In this document: positions 41,160 through 50,596 of the stretch, piece by piece
Numbering within the stretch: the first letter of the stretch is position 1
Layout: every line of letters starts with the position of its first letter
Source: Mesorhizobium sp. M4B.F.Ca.ET.058.02.1.1
GTDB taxonomy: Bacteria > Pseudomonadota > Alphaproteobacteria > Rhizobiales > Rhizobiaceae
Direction: 5' to 3'
Assembly: GCF_003952505.1 (NCBI RefSeq)
Contig: NZ_CP034450.1
Coordinates: 3,596,001-3,660,000 of the forward strand
Length of the DNA stretch: 64,000 nucleotides
Made by a program: the position numbers and the translations under genes
Notes under the pieces: model-generated
Told to the model about the DNA's origin: nothing
What the model saw: only the letters and a program-made list of their open reading frames with translations
Database searches by the model: none

Positions 41160-42851
41160 CTATCCTGCATCGACGCCGAACATCTCCCTGGCCTGCTCGG
41201 CCGTATAGTAGCCGAGCCTGACATCCTCGGCGACCAGCTTCGGGTCACGCTCGCCCGGATCGCCATAGCCGCCGCCGCCCGGGGTGCCGACGCGCACGCG
41301 GTCGCCGGCCTTGAGGGAAATGTCCTGCTCCTTGGACAGATGCGGCGGCACATGCGCCTCGCCGCCGCGGAACACCGTCACCGTATTGGGCGCGCCATCC
41401 TTGCCGCCGAGCGCGCCTTGCGGGCCGAAGCGGCCATGGTCCATGACGAAGGAGGCGCGGGCATCGCCGCGCAGGATCTCGACCTCGTAGGCCAGACCGA
41501 AGCCGCCGCGCTGCTTGCCGGCGCCGCCCGAACCTTCGCGCAGCGCATAGTGGCGGTAAAGCACCGGAAAAGCCTGCTCCATGATCTCGACCGGCGGCGA
41601 CTTGGAGATGCCGATGGTCGAGCAGCCATTGGTCAGGCCATCATGGCCGGCATTACCGCCATAGCCGCCGCCGGAGATCTGGTACATGACATAGTCGCGG
41701 CCGCGCGCCGGATCGTTGCCGCCGAGCGCGAAATTGCCGCTGGAGCCGGCCGGGGCGGCCGTCACCTTGTCCGGCAGCGCCTGGACCATGGCCGCAAAGA
41801 CGGCCTCTGCGATGCGCTGCGAGACCTCCGCCGCGCAGCCCGAGACCGGACGCGGATAGCGGGCGTCGAGGAAGGTCCCTTCCGGCCGCTTGACGTCAAG
41901 CGGCTCGAAGGCGCCGGCGCTGATCGGCACATCCGGGAAGATATGCCGCATGGCGAGATAGACCGACGACAGCGTCGTCGCCAGCACACTGTTCATCGGC
42001 CCGGCGCAGGGTTTCGAGGAGCCGGCGAAGTCGAAGGTGAGCGTGTCGCCCTTTTTCTCGACGGCGAGCGCAATCGTCAGCGGCTCGTTCACCACGCCGT
42101 CGGAATCGACGAAGGCCTTGGAGCGGTAGACGCCGTCCGGAATGGCGGCGATGTTGGCGCGCATCTGGTCGGCGGCGCGGCGGCGCAGCTCGGCGATCGC
42201 CTCGATAACCGTTTCATTACCGTAACGATCCAGGATTCCGTTGAGCCTGTCCTGTCCGATCAGCAGTGCCGCGGCCTGGGCGCGGATGTCGCCGATGCGC
42301 TGGTCGGCGACGCGGATGTTGGAGCAGATGATGGCGTAAATCTCCGGATCGAGCACGCCCTTCTTGAACAGTTTCACAGGCGGCAGCCGCAACCCCTCCT
42401 GCTCGACGGCGGTGGCCGAAGCGGAAAAGCCGCCCGGCACCGAACCGCCAATGTCCGGCCAGTGGCCGGTGTTGGAGAGCCAGCAAAAGATCTTTTCGCC
42501 GCGGTAGACCGGCATGACGAAGCGCACATCCATCAGATGGGTGCCGCCGAGATAGGGATCGTTGACGATGTAGATGTCGCCCGGCTCGGGCGCCAGGCAG
42601 CGGCCATCGGCGATCATCTCGATCACGGTTTTCGTCGAATACTGCATGACGCCGACGAACACCGGCAGGCCCTGGCTGCCCTGCGCGATCAGCGAACCGT
42701 CAACCGCCGAATAGATGCCGTCGGAGCGGTCATTGGCCTCGGCGATGACGGGCGAGAACGCCGCGCGGGAAAACGTCAGATCCATCTCGTCGCAAACCTG
42801 CTGCAGTGCCGCCTGCAGGACCGAAAGCGTGATGGTGTCGAGCGTGCTCAT
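41160..42851 (-). CDS. hyuB: Hydantoinase/oxoprolinase B subunit
   Basis: 563 residues. It begins MSTLDTITLSVLQAALQQVC and has the HyuB landmarks FSPVIAEANDRSDGIYSAVD, PGDIYIVNDPYLGGTHLMDV, CWLSNTGHWPDIGGSVPGGF and a C-terminal DRVRVGTPGGGGYGDPGERD. HyuB works with HyuA in ATP-dependent opening of cyclic amides such as hydantoins and 5-oxoproline. The start ATG 42851 follows the hyuA stop by one base, so the two are coupled. The ring substrate is not determined. Confidence 0.92.
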   Translation of the reverse strand: MSTLDTITLSVLQAALQQVCDEMDLTFSRAAFSPVIAEANDRSDGIYSAVDGSLIAQGSQGLPVFVGVMQYSTKTVIEMIADGRCLAPEPGDIYIVNDPYLGGTHLMDVRFVMPVYRGEKIFCWLSNTGHWPDIGGSVPGGFSASATAVEQEGLRLPPVKLFKKGVLDPEIYAIICSNIRVADQRIGDIRAQAAALLIGQDRLNGILDRYGNETVIEAIAELRRRAADQMRANIAAIPDGVYRSKAFVDSDGVVNEPLTIALAVEKKGDTLTFDFAGSSKPCAGPMNSVLATTLSSVYLAMRHIFPDVPISAGAFEPLDVKRPEGTFLDARYPRPVSGCAAEVSQRIAEAVFAAMVQALPDKVTAAPAGSSGNFALGGNDPARGRDYVMYQISGGGYGGNAGHDGLTNGCSTIGISKSPPVEIMEQAFPVLYRHYALREGSGGAGKQRGGFGLAYEVEILRGDARASFVMDHGRFGPQGALGGKDGAPNTVTVFRGGEAHVPPHLSKEQDISLKAGDRVRVGTPGGGGYGDPGERDPKLVAEDVRLGYYTAEQAREMFGVDAG

Positions 42852-42852
42852 C

Positions 42853-44937
42853 TCAGGCCTCGCCGATGTCGATGATGATGTTGCCGTCGGCATCCGCGCG
42901 TGCCGTGTCGCCGGGCTCGAGCACGGTGGTGGCGTCCATCTGTTCGAGGATCGCCGGTCCTTCGATGACGGCATCGAGCGGCAGTTTTTCGCGGGCATAG
43001 ACAGGCGTGTCGTGCCAGGTGCCGTGATACCAGACCGGCCTGGTCTCGCGCCGGGCTTCCTCTAGCGTCGCCGCGCGCCCAGCCGGGTCGATCAGCCGCG
43101 AGAGATCGATCGCCGGGCGCACACCGGTGACCGAGGTGTTGAGGTTGACGAGGTTGGCGCGGATCTCCGGCAACTCGACCTTGAAGCGGGCGAAATAGGC
43201 CTTTTCGAACAGAAGCTGCAGCGTCGCGCGGGTCACGGTAGACAATGGCAGCGGCACGTTGATGATGTGCGTCTGGCCGACGAACTGCATGTCGGCGGAG
43301 TGTGTGACGCCGATCATGTCCGGCTTCACCGCTTCCTTGGCAATCAGCTCCTCGCCTTCGCTCCGGTGCCGTTCCAACACCTCGTGAAGCAAGGCTTCAT
43401 CGAGCAGCGCCACCGGCTGGTTGATCGTGTTGACGAAGTCATGCCGGAGATCGGCGACGACGCAGCCGAGCGCGTTGGTGATGCCTGGCCGCGCCGGGAC
43501 CAGCACCTTTGGCAGCCCAAGCTCACGGGCGAGTGCCGTCGCGTGCAGAGGCCCGGCGCCGCCGAAGGCGAATAGCGCGAAATCGCGCGGGTCGTGGCCG
43601 CGCGCCACCGAGACCATGCGGATGGCGCCGGCCATCTTGATGTTGCCGAGCCTCAGGATTGCGCCTGCCGCCTCGACGCCCGAGAGGCCGGTGCGCTTGC
43701 CGATCCTGTCTTCGAATATGCCGGTGACGCGCTCGACGGTGACCGGATTGTCGACGGCGAGCAGTTTCTTCGGCGCCAGCCGCCCCAGCACAAGATTGGC
43801 GTCGGTGATGGTCGGCTCGGTGCCGCCGCGCCCGTAGCAGATCGGGCCCGGATTGGCGCCGGCGCTTTCCGGGCCGATCTGGATCAGGCCGGCCGCGTCG
43901 ACACGCGCGATCGAGCCGCCGCCGGCGCCGACCGTATGCACCGCCACCATCGGCACATGGATCGGCATCGCATATTCTATCTCGATCTCGTTCGACACCG
44001 CGGGCTCGGCATTGCGAATCAGCGCCACGTCGGTCGAGGTGCCTCCCATGTCGTAGGTGACGAGGTTCTCGAAGCCGGCGCGCTTGCCCGTATAGGCGGC
44101 CGCGATGACGCCCGAGGCCGGGCCGGACATCACCGTCTTTGCCGATTCCCGGGTGACGAAGCGGGCCGAGATCATGCCGCCATTGCCGTTCATGATCAGG
44201 AAGTCGCGGGCATAGCCCTTCGCGGCGAGTTCCTTGCGAAGCCGCTCGACATAGCGCTCCAGGATCGGCTGCACCGAGGCGTTGACCGAAGCGGTCACGC
44301 CACGCTCGAATTCGCGCGCTTCCGACAGCAGCGCATGGCCGGTTGTGATGTAGCCGTTCGGCCAGATCCCCCTTGCGATCTCGGCCGCGCGCTGCTCATG
44401 CGCAGGATTGGCGTAGGAGTGCAGGAAGTGGATGACGAGTGACTCGCAGCCGGCGTCCAGCAGCCTCTGCACCGCATCACGCATGCCTGCCTCGTCGAGC
44501 GGGACGCGAACCGCCCCTGATGCCTCGACGCGCTCCGCGACTTCGAGCCTGAGATCGCGCGGAATGACCGGCACAAATGTCCCCGTCATGCCGTAGGGCT
44601 GCGGCCTCGTGCGCCGGCCAAGCTCGATGACGTCGCGAAAGCCGAGCGTGGTGATCATGCCGGTCCTGGCCAGCCGGCGTTCTAGCACCGCGTTGGTGGT
44701 GGTGGTCGTGCCATGCACGATGAGGTCGATGCCGTCGACAGCAAAGCCTGTCGCGCCGAGCGCCGAAACGACGCCGAAAGCCTGGTTCTCGACTGTAGTC
44801 GGGGTCTTGGCGATATGCACCTTGCCGGCATCCTTGCCGTCGATCAGGATGAGATCGGTGAAGGTGCCGCCGACATCGATGCCGGCGACGACGCTGCCCA
44901 GGGAATCCCGCGGTTGCGCCGAAAAATTCTCTTTCAT
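42853..44937 (-). CDS. hyuA: Hydantoinase/oxoprolinase A subunit
   Basis: 694 residues. The N-terminal actin-like phosphate loop is VVAGIDVGGTFTDLILID, then IVHGTTTTTNAVLERR, the second phosphate motif VTYDMGGTSTDVALI, the RVDAAGLIQIGPESAGANPGP hinge region and GGAGPLHATALARELG near the adenosine site. This ATP-binding subunit pairs with HyuB directly downstream. It diverges from the ferredoxin reductase gene across a 220-base gap that contains a GntR-type site. Confidence 0.92.
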   Translation of the reverse strand: MKENFSAQPRDSLGSVVAGIDVGGTFTDLILIDGKDAGKVHIAKTPTTVENQAFGVVSALGATGFAVDGIDLIVHGTTTTTNAVLERRLARTGMITTLGFRDVIELGRRTRPQPYGMTGTFVPVIPRDLRLEVAERVEASGAVRVPLDEAGMRDAVQRLLDAGCESLVIHFLHSYANPAHEQRAAEIARGIWPNGYITTGHALLSEAREFERGVTASVNASVQPILERYVERLRKELAAKGYARDFLIMNGNGGMISARFVTRESAKTVMSGPASGVIAAAYTGKRAGFENLVTYDMGGTSTDVALIRNAEPAVSNEIEIEYAMPIHVPMVAVHTVGAGGGSIARVDAAGLIQIGPESAGANPGPICYGRGGTEPTITDANLVLGRLAPKKLLAVDNPVTVERVTGIFEDRIGKRTGLSGVEAAGAILRLGNIKMAGAIRMVSVARGHDPRDFALFAFGGAGPLHATALARELGLPKVLVPARPGITNALGCVVADLRHDFVNTINQPVALLDEALLHEVLERHRSEGEELIAKEAVKPDMIGVTHSADMQFVGQTHIINVPLPLSTVTRATLQLLFEKAYFARFKVELPEIRANLVNLNTSVTGVRPAIDLSRLIDPAGRAATLEEARRETRPVWYHGTWHDTPVYAREKLPLDAVIEGPAILEQMDATTVLEPGDTARADADGNIIIDIGEA

Positions 44938-45020
44938 TGTCGAAACCCGAAATGCGCGGACTACGGATATGCCTCGGTTTGGAAAGGCGTTTTACGCTAC
45001 CATCTTGACGCAAATATCAT

Positions 45021-45030
45021 TTGTATACTA
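45021..45030. promoter_or_regulatory. GntR-type operator in the hyuA/fpr divergent region
   Basis: TTGTATACTA fits the T-N-G-T-N2-A-C-N-A pattern of GntR-family sites and lies in the only A+T-rich stretch of the divergent gap, 84 bases from hyuA and 128 from fpr. A TTGACG at 45005-45010 beside it could be a -35 element. No gntR gene is adjacent. Confidence 0.4.
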
Positions 45031-45157
45031 ATAAATTCCGGACACAAGAGCTTACCGCTTGGCAGTGTGCGAGGAGCACGCCGGAACCTGACCGTTCGGG
45101 CGCGCAGGAGAAGGTTTGGCGCCAGCGCCATAAGCCTGGGCCAGAAGGTTGGGTTTG

Positions 45158-45985
45158 ATGAACACGACACCCGCGTTGAACGCCGCCGGCGCCAAGCCGC
45201 TGCAGTTCCCGATTCCGGCCAATGTCTATGCCGAAACCGTCGTATCGGTGAAGCATTACACCGACCGTCTGTTCTCGTTCCGCATCACCCGGCCGCAGTC
45301 GCTGCGCTTTCGCTCCGGCGAGTTCGTCATGATCGGCCTGCCCAATGCCGAGAAGCCGATCTTCCGCGCCTATTCGGTCGCCAGCCCGTCCTGGGACGAC
45401 GAGCTGGAATTCTTCTCGATCAAGGTGCCGGATGGTCCGCTGACCTCCGAGTTGCAAAAGATCCAGGTCGGCGACACCGTCATCATGCGCCAGAAGTCAA
45501 CCGGCACGCTGGTGCTCGACGCGCTGACGCCCGCCAAGCGCGTGTTCATGATCTCGACCGGCACCGGCATCGCGCCCTTTGCCAGCCTGCTGCGCGATCC
45601 CGACACCTATGAGAAGTTCGACCAGGTCATCCTGACCCATACCTGCCGCGACAATGCCGAGCTCACCTATGGCCAGGAACTGGTGGCGGCACTCGAGAGC
45701 GATCCGCTGATCGGCGAGCTGACCGGCGGCCGCGTCACCCTCTACAATTCCACCACGCGCGAAGAGTCGGCGCGCATGGGCCGCATCACCGCGCTGATCG
45801 GCTCGGGCAAGTTCTACACCGACCTCGGCATCGACAAGCTCAATCCCGAGACCGACCGCATCATGATCTGCGGCTCGATGCACATGCTGAAGGACGTCAA
45901 GGAACTGGCCGAAAGCCTCGGCTTCCAGGAAGGTTCGCTCAGCCATCCCGCCAGCTTCGTCGTCGAGCGCGCCTTCGTCGGCTGA
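45158..45985 (+). CDS. fpr: Ferredoxin-NADP(+) reductase
   Basis: 275 residues from ATG 45158. The FAD domain contains LFSFRITRPQSLRFRSGEFV and RAYSVASPSWDDELEFFSIK (the R-x-Y-S flavin motif). The NADP domain contains VFMISTGTGIAPFASLLRDP and MICGSMHMLKDVKELAESLG. The C-terminal FVVERAFVG matches the bacterial short-tail class. It passes electrons between NADPH and ferredoxin/flavodoxin, for example for iron-sulfur repair or oxidative stress. It may be a single-gene unit. Confidence 0.92.
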   Translation: MNTTPALNAAGAKPLQFPIPANVYAETVVSVKHYTDRLFSFRITRPQSLRFRSGEFVMIGLPNAEKPIFRAYSVASPSWDDELEFFSIKVPDGPLTSELQKIQVGDTVIMRQKSTGTLVLDALTPAKRVFMISTGTGIAPFASLLRDPDTYEKFDQVILTHTCRDNAELTYGQELVAALESDPLIGELTGGRVTLYNSTTREESARMGRITALIGSGKFYTDLGIDKLNPETDRIMICGSMHMLKDVKELAESLGFQEGSLSHPASFVVERAFVG

Positions 45986-46022
45986 GCCGTAGCCGGGAGG
46001 CTTCAGCTCCCGCTCAAATCCG

Positions 46023-46042
46023 TTTTGACCATGCGGTCAAAA
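46023..46042. promoter_or_regulatory. RutR-like palindrome upstream of deoC
   Basis: TTTTGACCATGCGGTCAAAA is a perfect 8+8 inverted repeat around ATGC. It matches the RutR consensus TTGACCA-N2-TGGTCAA in all but one arm base. It lies 164 bases before deoC and 38 after the fpr stop. RutR senses uracil/thymine in enteric bacteria, which would suit a deoxynucleoside gene. Confidence 0.45.
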
Positions 46043-46205
46043 ATCAGCTGATTTCGCGGCCTTTTTCCGCTATGAGCCTTTTGAGGACTCGTGGAGCACT
46101 GCTTCACGGGCTATCTTCGTGCGTGTCGCCCAAAGCTGTCGAGTGGTCTTGGGGAACGACGCGCACGAAGCATTAAGCGCAAGCCGCTGAATGGAAGGGC
46201 AGGAG

Positions 46206-47252
46206 ATGAGCAGCACAATCCGCGACGCCGACCTCGGCGCGTCCAAGGTCACCTCGCTGCCGGCGCGCGCCGCCGCCAACACGCCCGTGCCGCAAGGCCA
46301 TATTGCGCGCAATCCCGGCATGCGGCTCGATCTCGGCTTCCTGGAATCGGTGCGCAGCGTCAACCGTTCGGCGCTGGAGCGCCGCGTCGCGACGCTGACC
46401 AAGCGACGCTCGATCAAGGCCGACAACCAGGCGGCCTGGCTGCTGCGCGCCGTCGCCTGCATGGACCTGACGACGCTGAACTCCAATGACACCGACGAGC
46501 GGGTGCGCCGGCTCTGCGCCAAGGCGATCAACCCGTTCCGCCGCGATATCGTCGAGGGGCTGGGCATAGAAGGCGAAACCATCCGGCCGGCCGCGGTCTG
46601 CGTCTACCATCCCTTCGTCGCCACGGCCGTCGATGCGGTGCGCGGCACCGGCATCCATGTCGCTGCCGTGTCCACCGCCTTTCCGCACGGCCTGGCGCCA
46701 TTGTCGACGCGCCTGCAGGAGATCGAGGCCTCGGTCCGCGACGGCGCCGACGAGATCGACGTCGTCATCCCGCGCGGCCTGGTCTATGGCGCAAAATGGC
46801 AGGAGCTGTTCAACGAGATCGTCGCCATGCGCGAGGCCTGCGGCGACGCGCATCTCAAGGTCATCCTTGGCACCGGCGACCTCGCCACGCTGCGCAACGT
46901 CATGCTGGCCTCGATGGTGGCGATGATGGCGGGCGCCGACTTCATCAAGACCTCGACCGGCAAGGAGAGCGTCAACGCCACGCTTCCCGTCGGCCTCGCC
47001 ATGGTGCGCGCCATCCGCGCCTATTTCGAGGAGACCGGCTACCTCATCGGCTTCAAGCCGGCCGGCGGCATTTCCACCGCCAAGGTCTCGCTCGACTGGC
47101 TGGTGCTGATGAAGGAAGAGCTTGGGCGACCGTGGCTGGAGCCGGAGCTGTTCCGCTTCGGTGCGTCCAGCCTACTCACCGACATCGAGCGTCAGCTCGA
47201 GCATCATTTGACCGGGCACTATTCGGCCAACCATCGCCACGCGATGGCCTAG
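46206..47252 (+). CDS. deoC: Deoxyribose-phosphate aldolase
   Basis: 348 residues from ATG 46206. The TIM-barrel aldolase core has MDLTTLNSNDT, AAVCVYHPFVATAVDAVRG, DEIDVVIPRGLVYGAKW, and the Schiff-base Lys in GADFIKTSTGKESVNATLP, followed by GFKPAGGISTAKVSLDWL. It cleaves 2-deoxyribose-5-phosphate to glyceraldehyde-3-phosphate and acetaldehyde. The N-terminal extension of about 50 residues beyond E. coli DeoC is usual for the longer class. It is followed after 52 bases by a dehydrogenase that could oxidise the acetaldehyde. Confidence 0.93.
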   Translation: MSSTIRDADLGASKVTSLPARAAANTPVPQGHIARNPGMRLDLGFLESVRSVNRSALERRVATLTKRRSIKADNQAAWLLRAVACMDLTTLNSNDTDERVRRLCAKAINPFRRDIVEGLGIEGETIRPAAVCVYHPFVATAVDAVRGTGIHVAAVSTAFPHGLAPLSTRLQEIEASVRDGADEIDVVIPRGLVYGAKWQELFNEIVAMREACGDAHLKVILGTGDLATLRNVMLASMVAMMAGADFIKTSTGKESVNATLPVGLAMVRAIRAYFEETGYLIGFKPAGGISTAKVSLDWLVLMKEELGRPWLEPELFRFGASSLLTDIERQLEHHLTGHYSANHRHAMA

Positions 47253-47304
47253 CCCGCGAAGTCGCCCGCCAAGAACCAAAAACCTTCTGCGGTAGGAGCG
47301 CCCC

Positions 47305-49680
47305 ATGAACATTCTCGAACGCTATCACGCCATGGAGTACGGCCCGGCGCCGGAGGCGCGCAACGAGGCGGATGCCTGGCTCGCTGGCCGCGACTTCTCC
47401 AAGGCGCTGTTCATCGGCGGCGAGTGGAAGGCAGCCGCCGGCGGCAAGACCTTCGAGACCAGCGAGCCGTCCTCCGGCAAGCTGCTCGCCAAGCTTTCGG
47501 ATGCCGGCGCCGCCGACATCGATGCGGCGGTCGCGGCCGCCACGAAGGCGCTGCCGAAATGGAGCGCCAGCTCAGGCTATCAACGCGCCAAGGTGCTCTA
47601 CGCCATCGGCCGCGCCATGCAGCGCCACCAGCGCCTGTTCGCGGTGCTGGAATCAATCGACAACGGCAAGCCGATCCGCGAGAGCCGCGACATCGACGTG
47701 CCGCTGGCCATCCGCCATTTCATCCACCATGCCGGCTGGGCGCAGGCGCTGGACAGGGATTTTCCCGATCACAAGGGTGTTGGCGTCGTCGGCCAGATCA
47801 TTCCCTGGAATTTCCCGCTGCTGATGCTGGCCTGGAAGATCGCCCCGGCGCTCGCCGCCGGCTGCACGGTGGTGTTGAAGCCGGCAGAATTCACGCCGCT
47901 GACCGCTGTCCTGTTCGCGGAGATCTGCGAGCGTGCTGGAGTTCCCAAGGGCGTCGTCAACATCGTCCAGGGCGGGCCGGAAGCGGGTGCGGCGATCGTC
48001 AACCATCCCGGCATCCAGAAGATCGCCTTCACCGGCTCCTCCGAGGTCGGCAAGATCATCCGCAAGGCGACCGCCGGATCGGGCAAGAAACTGTCGCTGG
48101 AGCTCGGCGGCAAGTCGGCCTTCCTCGTGTTCGAGGACGCCGATCTCGACAGCGCCGTCGAGGGCCTGGTCGACGGCATCTGGTTCAACCAGGGTCAGGT
48201 CTGTTGCGCCGGCTCGCGCCTGCTGGTGCAGGAAGGCGTCGCCGATGCCTTCATCGCCAAGGTCAAGGTGAGGATGAGCCGGCTGCGTCTCGGCAGCCCA
48301 CTCGACAAGAACACCGATATCGGGCCGCTGGTCGACCGCAGCCAGCTCGACCGGGTCAAGGGGCTGGTCGCCGAAGGAGCAAAACAGGGAGCCGTCTGCT
48401 GGCAGCCGGACGCGGCCTTGCCGTCTTCCGGCTACTACCACCTGCCGACGCTCGCCACCGGTGTTTCGCCGGCTAATATACTTGCCCAGGAAGAAGTCTT
48501 CGGCCCGGTGCTGGCAGTCATGAGCTTCCGCAACACCGAGGAAGCGATCGATCTCGCCAACAACACACGCTATGGGCTTGCCGCTTCGGTCTGGAGCGAG
48601 AACATCAACCTTGCGCTGCATGTCGCGCCACAGCTGAAGGCCGGCGTCGTCTGGGTCAACGGCACCAACATGTTCGACGCCGCCTGTGGCTTCGGCGGCT
48701 ACCGCGAAAGCGGTTTTGGCCGCGAGGGCGGACGCGAGGGCATGTATGAATATCTGGCGGCGAAGCTGCCGCTCGGCCCGGTCATCAAGGCAGCGGCTGC
48801 CGCTTCAGCTCAGCCTGTTGAACAGGCCGATGGCACCGTCATCGACCGCACGGCAAAGCTGTTCATCGGCGGCAAGCAGGTCCGGCCGGACGGCAACTAT
48901 TCGCTCGCCATCGCAACCTCCAAGGGCAGGCTTGCCGGCGAAGTGGGTCTCGGCAACCGCAAGGACATCCGCGATGCGGTTTCCGCTGCCCGCGCATGCA
49001 AGGCGTGGCCGGAGGCGACCGCATTCAATCGCAGCCAGGTGCTTTACTATCTGGCTGAAAACCTGTCCGGCCGCGCCGACGAGTTCGCCGCCCGTCTGGT
49101 CCAGCTGACCGGCGTGACGGCGAAGGCCGCGCGCGAGGAGGTCGAGCAGTCGATCGAACGATTGTTCCTCTATGCCGGCCTGACCGACAAGTTCGAGGGC
49201 CGCGTGCACCAGCCGCCGGCGCGCGCCGTCACGCTTGCCCTGCACGAGCCGGTCGGCGTCGTCGGCGTCGTGGCGCCCGACAATCAGCCGCTGCTCGGCT
49301 TCATCTCGCTGGTGGCGCCGGCGCTCGCCATGGGCAACACCGTGGTGGCCGTGCCTTCCGAGCGGCATCCGCTGCTCGCCACCGATCTCTATCAGGTAAT
49401 CGAGTATTCCGACATTCCGGCTGGCGCCATCAACATCGTCACCGGCCGCAGCGCCGAGCTCGCCGGCGTGCTGGCCAAGCATGACGATGTCGACGGGCTC
49501 TGGGTATTCGCCGATGCCGAGACCTGCGCCAAGGCGGAGGCCGACTCCATCGGCAACCTCAAGCGCGTCTGGAGCGGCAATGGCCGCGGCCTCGACTGGG
49601 CATCGGACGACGCCGCCGGCGAGGCGTTCCTGCGCCGTGCCATCGAGGTAAAGAACGTCTGGGTGCCCTACGGCGATTGA
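47305..49680 (+). CDS. Double-domain aldehyde dehydrogenase (ALDH16 type)
   Basis: 791 residues, with AGGAG seven bases before ATG 47305. The first ALDH domain (about 1-490) is complete: IIPWNFPLLMLAWKIAPALA, FTGSSEVGKIIR, general-base Glu in LSLELGGKSAFLVF and nucleophile Cys in NQGQVCCAGSRLLV. The second (about 510-791) keeps the Rossmann part (VGVVGVVAPDNQPLLGFISL) but has no catalytic Cys or Glu and stops early. This layout is that of ALDH16 enzymes. Placed after deoC, acetaldehyde is a likely substrate. Confidence 0.9.
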   Translation: MNILERYHAMEYGPAPEARNEADAWLAGRDFSKALFIGGEWKAAAGGKTFETSEPSSGKLLAKLSDAGAADIDAAVAAATKALPKWSASSGYQRAKVLYAIGRAMQRHQRLFAVLESIDNGKPIRESRDIDVPLAIRHFIHHAGWAQALDRDFPDHKGVGVVGQIIPWNFPLLMLAWKIAPALAAGCTVVLKPAEFTPLTAVLFAEICERAGVPKGVVNIVQGGPEAGAAIVNHPGIQKIAFTGSSEVGKIIRKATAGSGKKLSLELGGKSAFLVFEDADLDSAVEGLVDGIWFNQGQVCCAGSRLLVQEGVADAFIAKVKVRMSRLRLGSPLDKNTDIGPLVDRSQLDRVKGLVAEGAKQGAVCWQPDAALPSSGYYHLPTLATGVSPANILAQEEVFGPVLAVMSFRNTEEAIDLANNTRYGLAASVWSENINLALHVAPQLKAGVVWVNGTNMFDAACGFGGYRESGFGREGGREGMYEYLAAKLPLGPVIKAAAAASAQPVEQADGTVIDRTAKLFIGGKQVRPDGNYSLAIATSKGRLAGEVGLGNRKDIRDAVSAARACKAWPEATAFNRSQVLYYLAENLSGRADEFAARLVQLTGVTAKAAREEVEQSIERLFLYAGLTDKFEGRVHQPPARAVTLALHEPVGVVGVVAPDNQPLLGFISLVAPALAMGNTVVAVPSERHPLLATDLYQVIEYSDIPAGAINIVTGRSAELAGVLAKHDDVDGLWVFADAETCAKAEADSIGNLKRVWSGNGRGLDWASDDAAGEAFLRRAIEVKNVWVPYGD

Positions 49681-49779
49681 CACCTGACCGGTGCGGCGTT
49701 TGTCGCAGCCTTCGGGCTTGACGGGTTCGGAAATGTTCTTTACCGAGAAAAAACAATTGGCCTCCAGCAGACAGCGGCT

Positions 49780-49804
49780 CAGGCGGAACCATAGTGTCCG
49801 CCTG
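49780..49804. promoter_or_regulatory. Inverted repeat upstream of the SDR/FAH operon
   Basis: CAGGCGGA-N9-TCCGCCTG, perfect 8-bp arms, lies 59 bases before the SDR start codon. It is suitably placed for a regulator of the pair; no regulator gene is adjacent. Confidence 0.4.
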
Positions 49805-49862
49805 GCACATTGCGTCCCGCCTGGCTGCCGCTAAAACGCTCGCGAGAACCTGGAGAGAAAGA

Positions 49863-50594
49863 ATGGCGGATCTGGCAGGCAAGGTGGTTGTTGTCACCGC
49901 GGCGGCGCAAGGCATCGGCCGGGCGAGCGCACTGGCTTTCGCCAAGGCCGGCGCCATGGTCCATGCCACCGACATCAACGAGGCGCTGCTCGCCGAACTC
50001 GCCAGGACGTCAGGCATCAAGACCCGCAAACTGGACGTGCTCGACGACGCGGCGGTCAACGCCGCGATCGCCGAGATCGGCCCGGTCGACGTGCTGTTCA
50101 ACTGCGCCGGCTTCGTCCATGCGGGCTCGATCCTCGAGATGAAGGACGCCGACCTCGACTTCGCCTTCAACCTCAATGTGCGCGCGATGATCCGCACCAT
50201 CCGCGCCGTGCTGCCGGGCATGCTGGAGCGCGGCGACGGATCGATCATCAACATGTCTTCGGTCGCCGGCGCCGGCAAGGGCGTGCCCAACCGTTTCGCC
50301 TATGGTGTCACCAAGGCCGCCGTCATCGGCCTGACTAAGGCGATCGCTGCCGACTATGTCGCCAAGGGCATTCGCTGCAATGCCATCTGCCCGGGCACGG
50401 TCGAGAGCCCATCGCTGCAGGACCGCATGCATGCGCAGGGGGATTACGAAGCGGCCCGCGCCGCCTTCATCGCCCGCCAGCCGATGGGACGCCTCGGCAC
50501 GCCCGAGGAAATCGCCGATCTCGCCGTCTATCTGGCCGGCGCCACCTATACGTCAGGGCAGGCCTACAATATCGACGGCGGCTGGTCGATCTGA
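49863..50594 (+). CDS. SDR oxidoreductase, 2-keto-3-deoxy-L-fuconate dehydrogenase-like
   Basis: 243 residues from ATG 49863, with GGAGA upstream. The cofactor loop VVVTAAAQGIGRASALAFAKAG is at 8-29 and LFNCAGFVHAGSI follows. Catalytic Ser is in INMSSVAGAGKG, and Tyr/Lys are in RFAYGVTKAAVIGLTK. The C-terminal GQAYNIDGGWSI is the usual SDR end. The size and motifs resemble the NAD enzymes that oxidise 2-keto-3-deoxy-L-fuconate. The next gene encodes an FAH-family hydrolase that fits the following step. The assignment is by family and context. Confidence 0.78.
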   Translation: MADLAGKVVVVTAAAQGIGRASALAFAKAGAMVHATDINEALLAELARTSGIKTRKLDVLDDAAVNAAIAEIGPVDVLFNCAGFVHAGSILEMKDADLDFAFNLNVRAMIRTIRAVLPGMLERGDGSIINMSSVAGAGKGVPNRFAYGVTKAAVIGLTKAIAADYVAKGIRCNAICPGTVESPSLQDRMHAQGDYEAARAAFIARQPMGRLGTPEEIADLAVYLAGATYTSGQAYNIDGGWSI

Positions 50595-50596
50595 CC

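Noticed and set aside
41151..42875. A 574-codon plus-strand frame opposite hyuB
   Set aside because: Antisense shadow of a gene with clear HyuB motifs; composition is that of a complement frame.
45005..45033. TTGACG followed by TATACT as a sigma-70 promoter for fpr
   Set aside because: The spacing is only 13 bases; at 17-18 bases the -10 match is poor.
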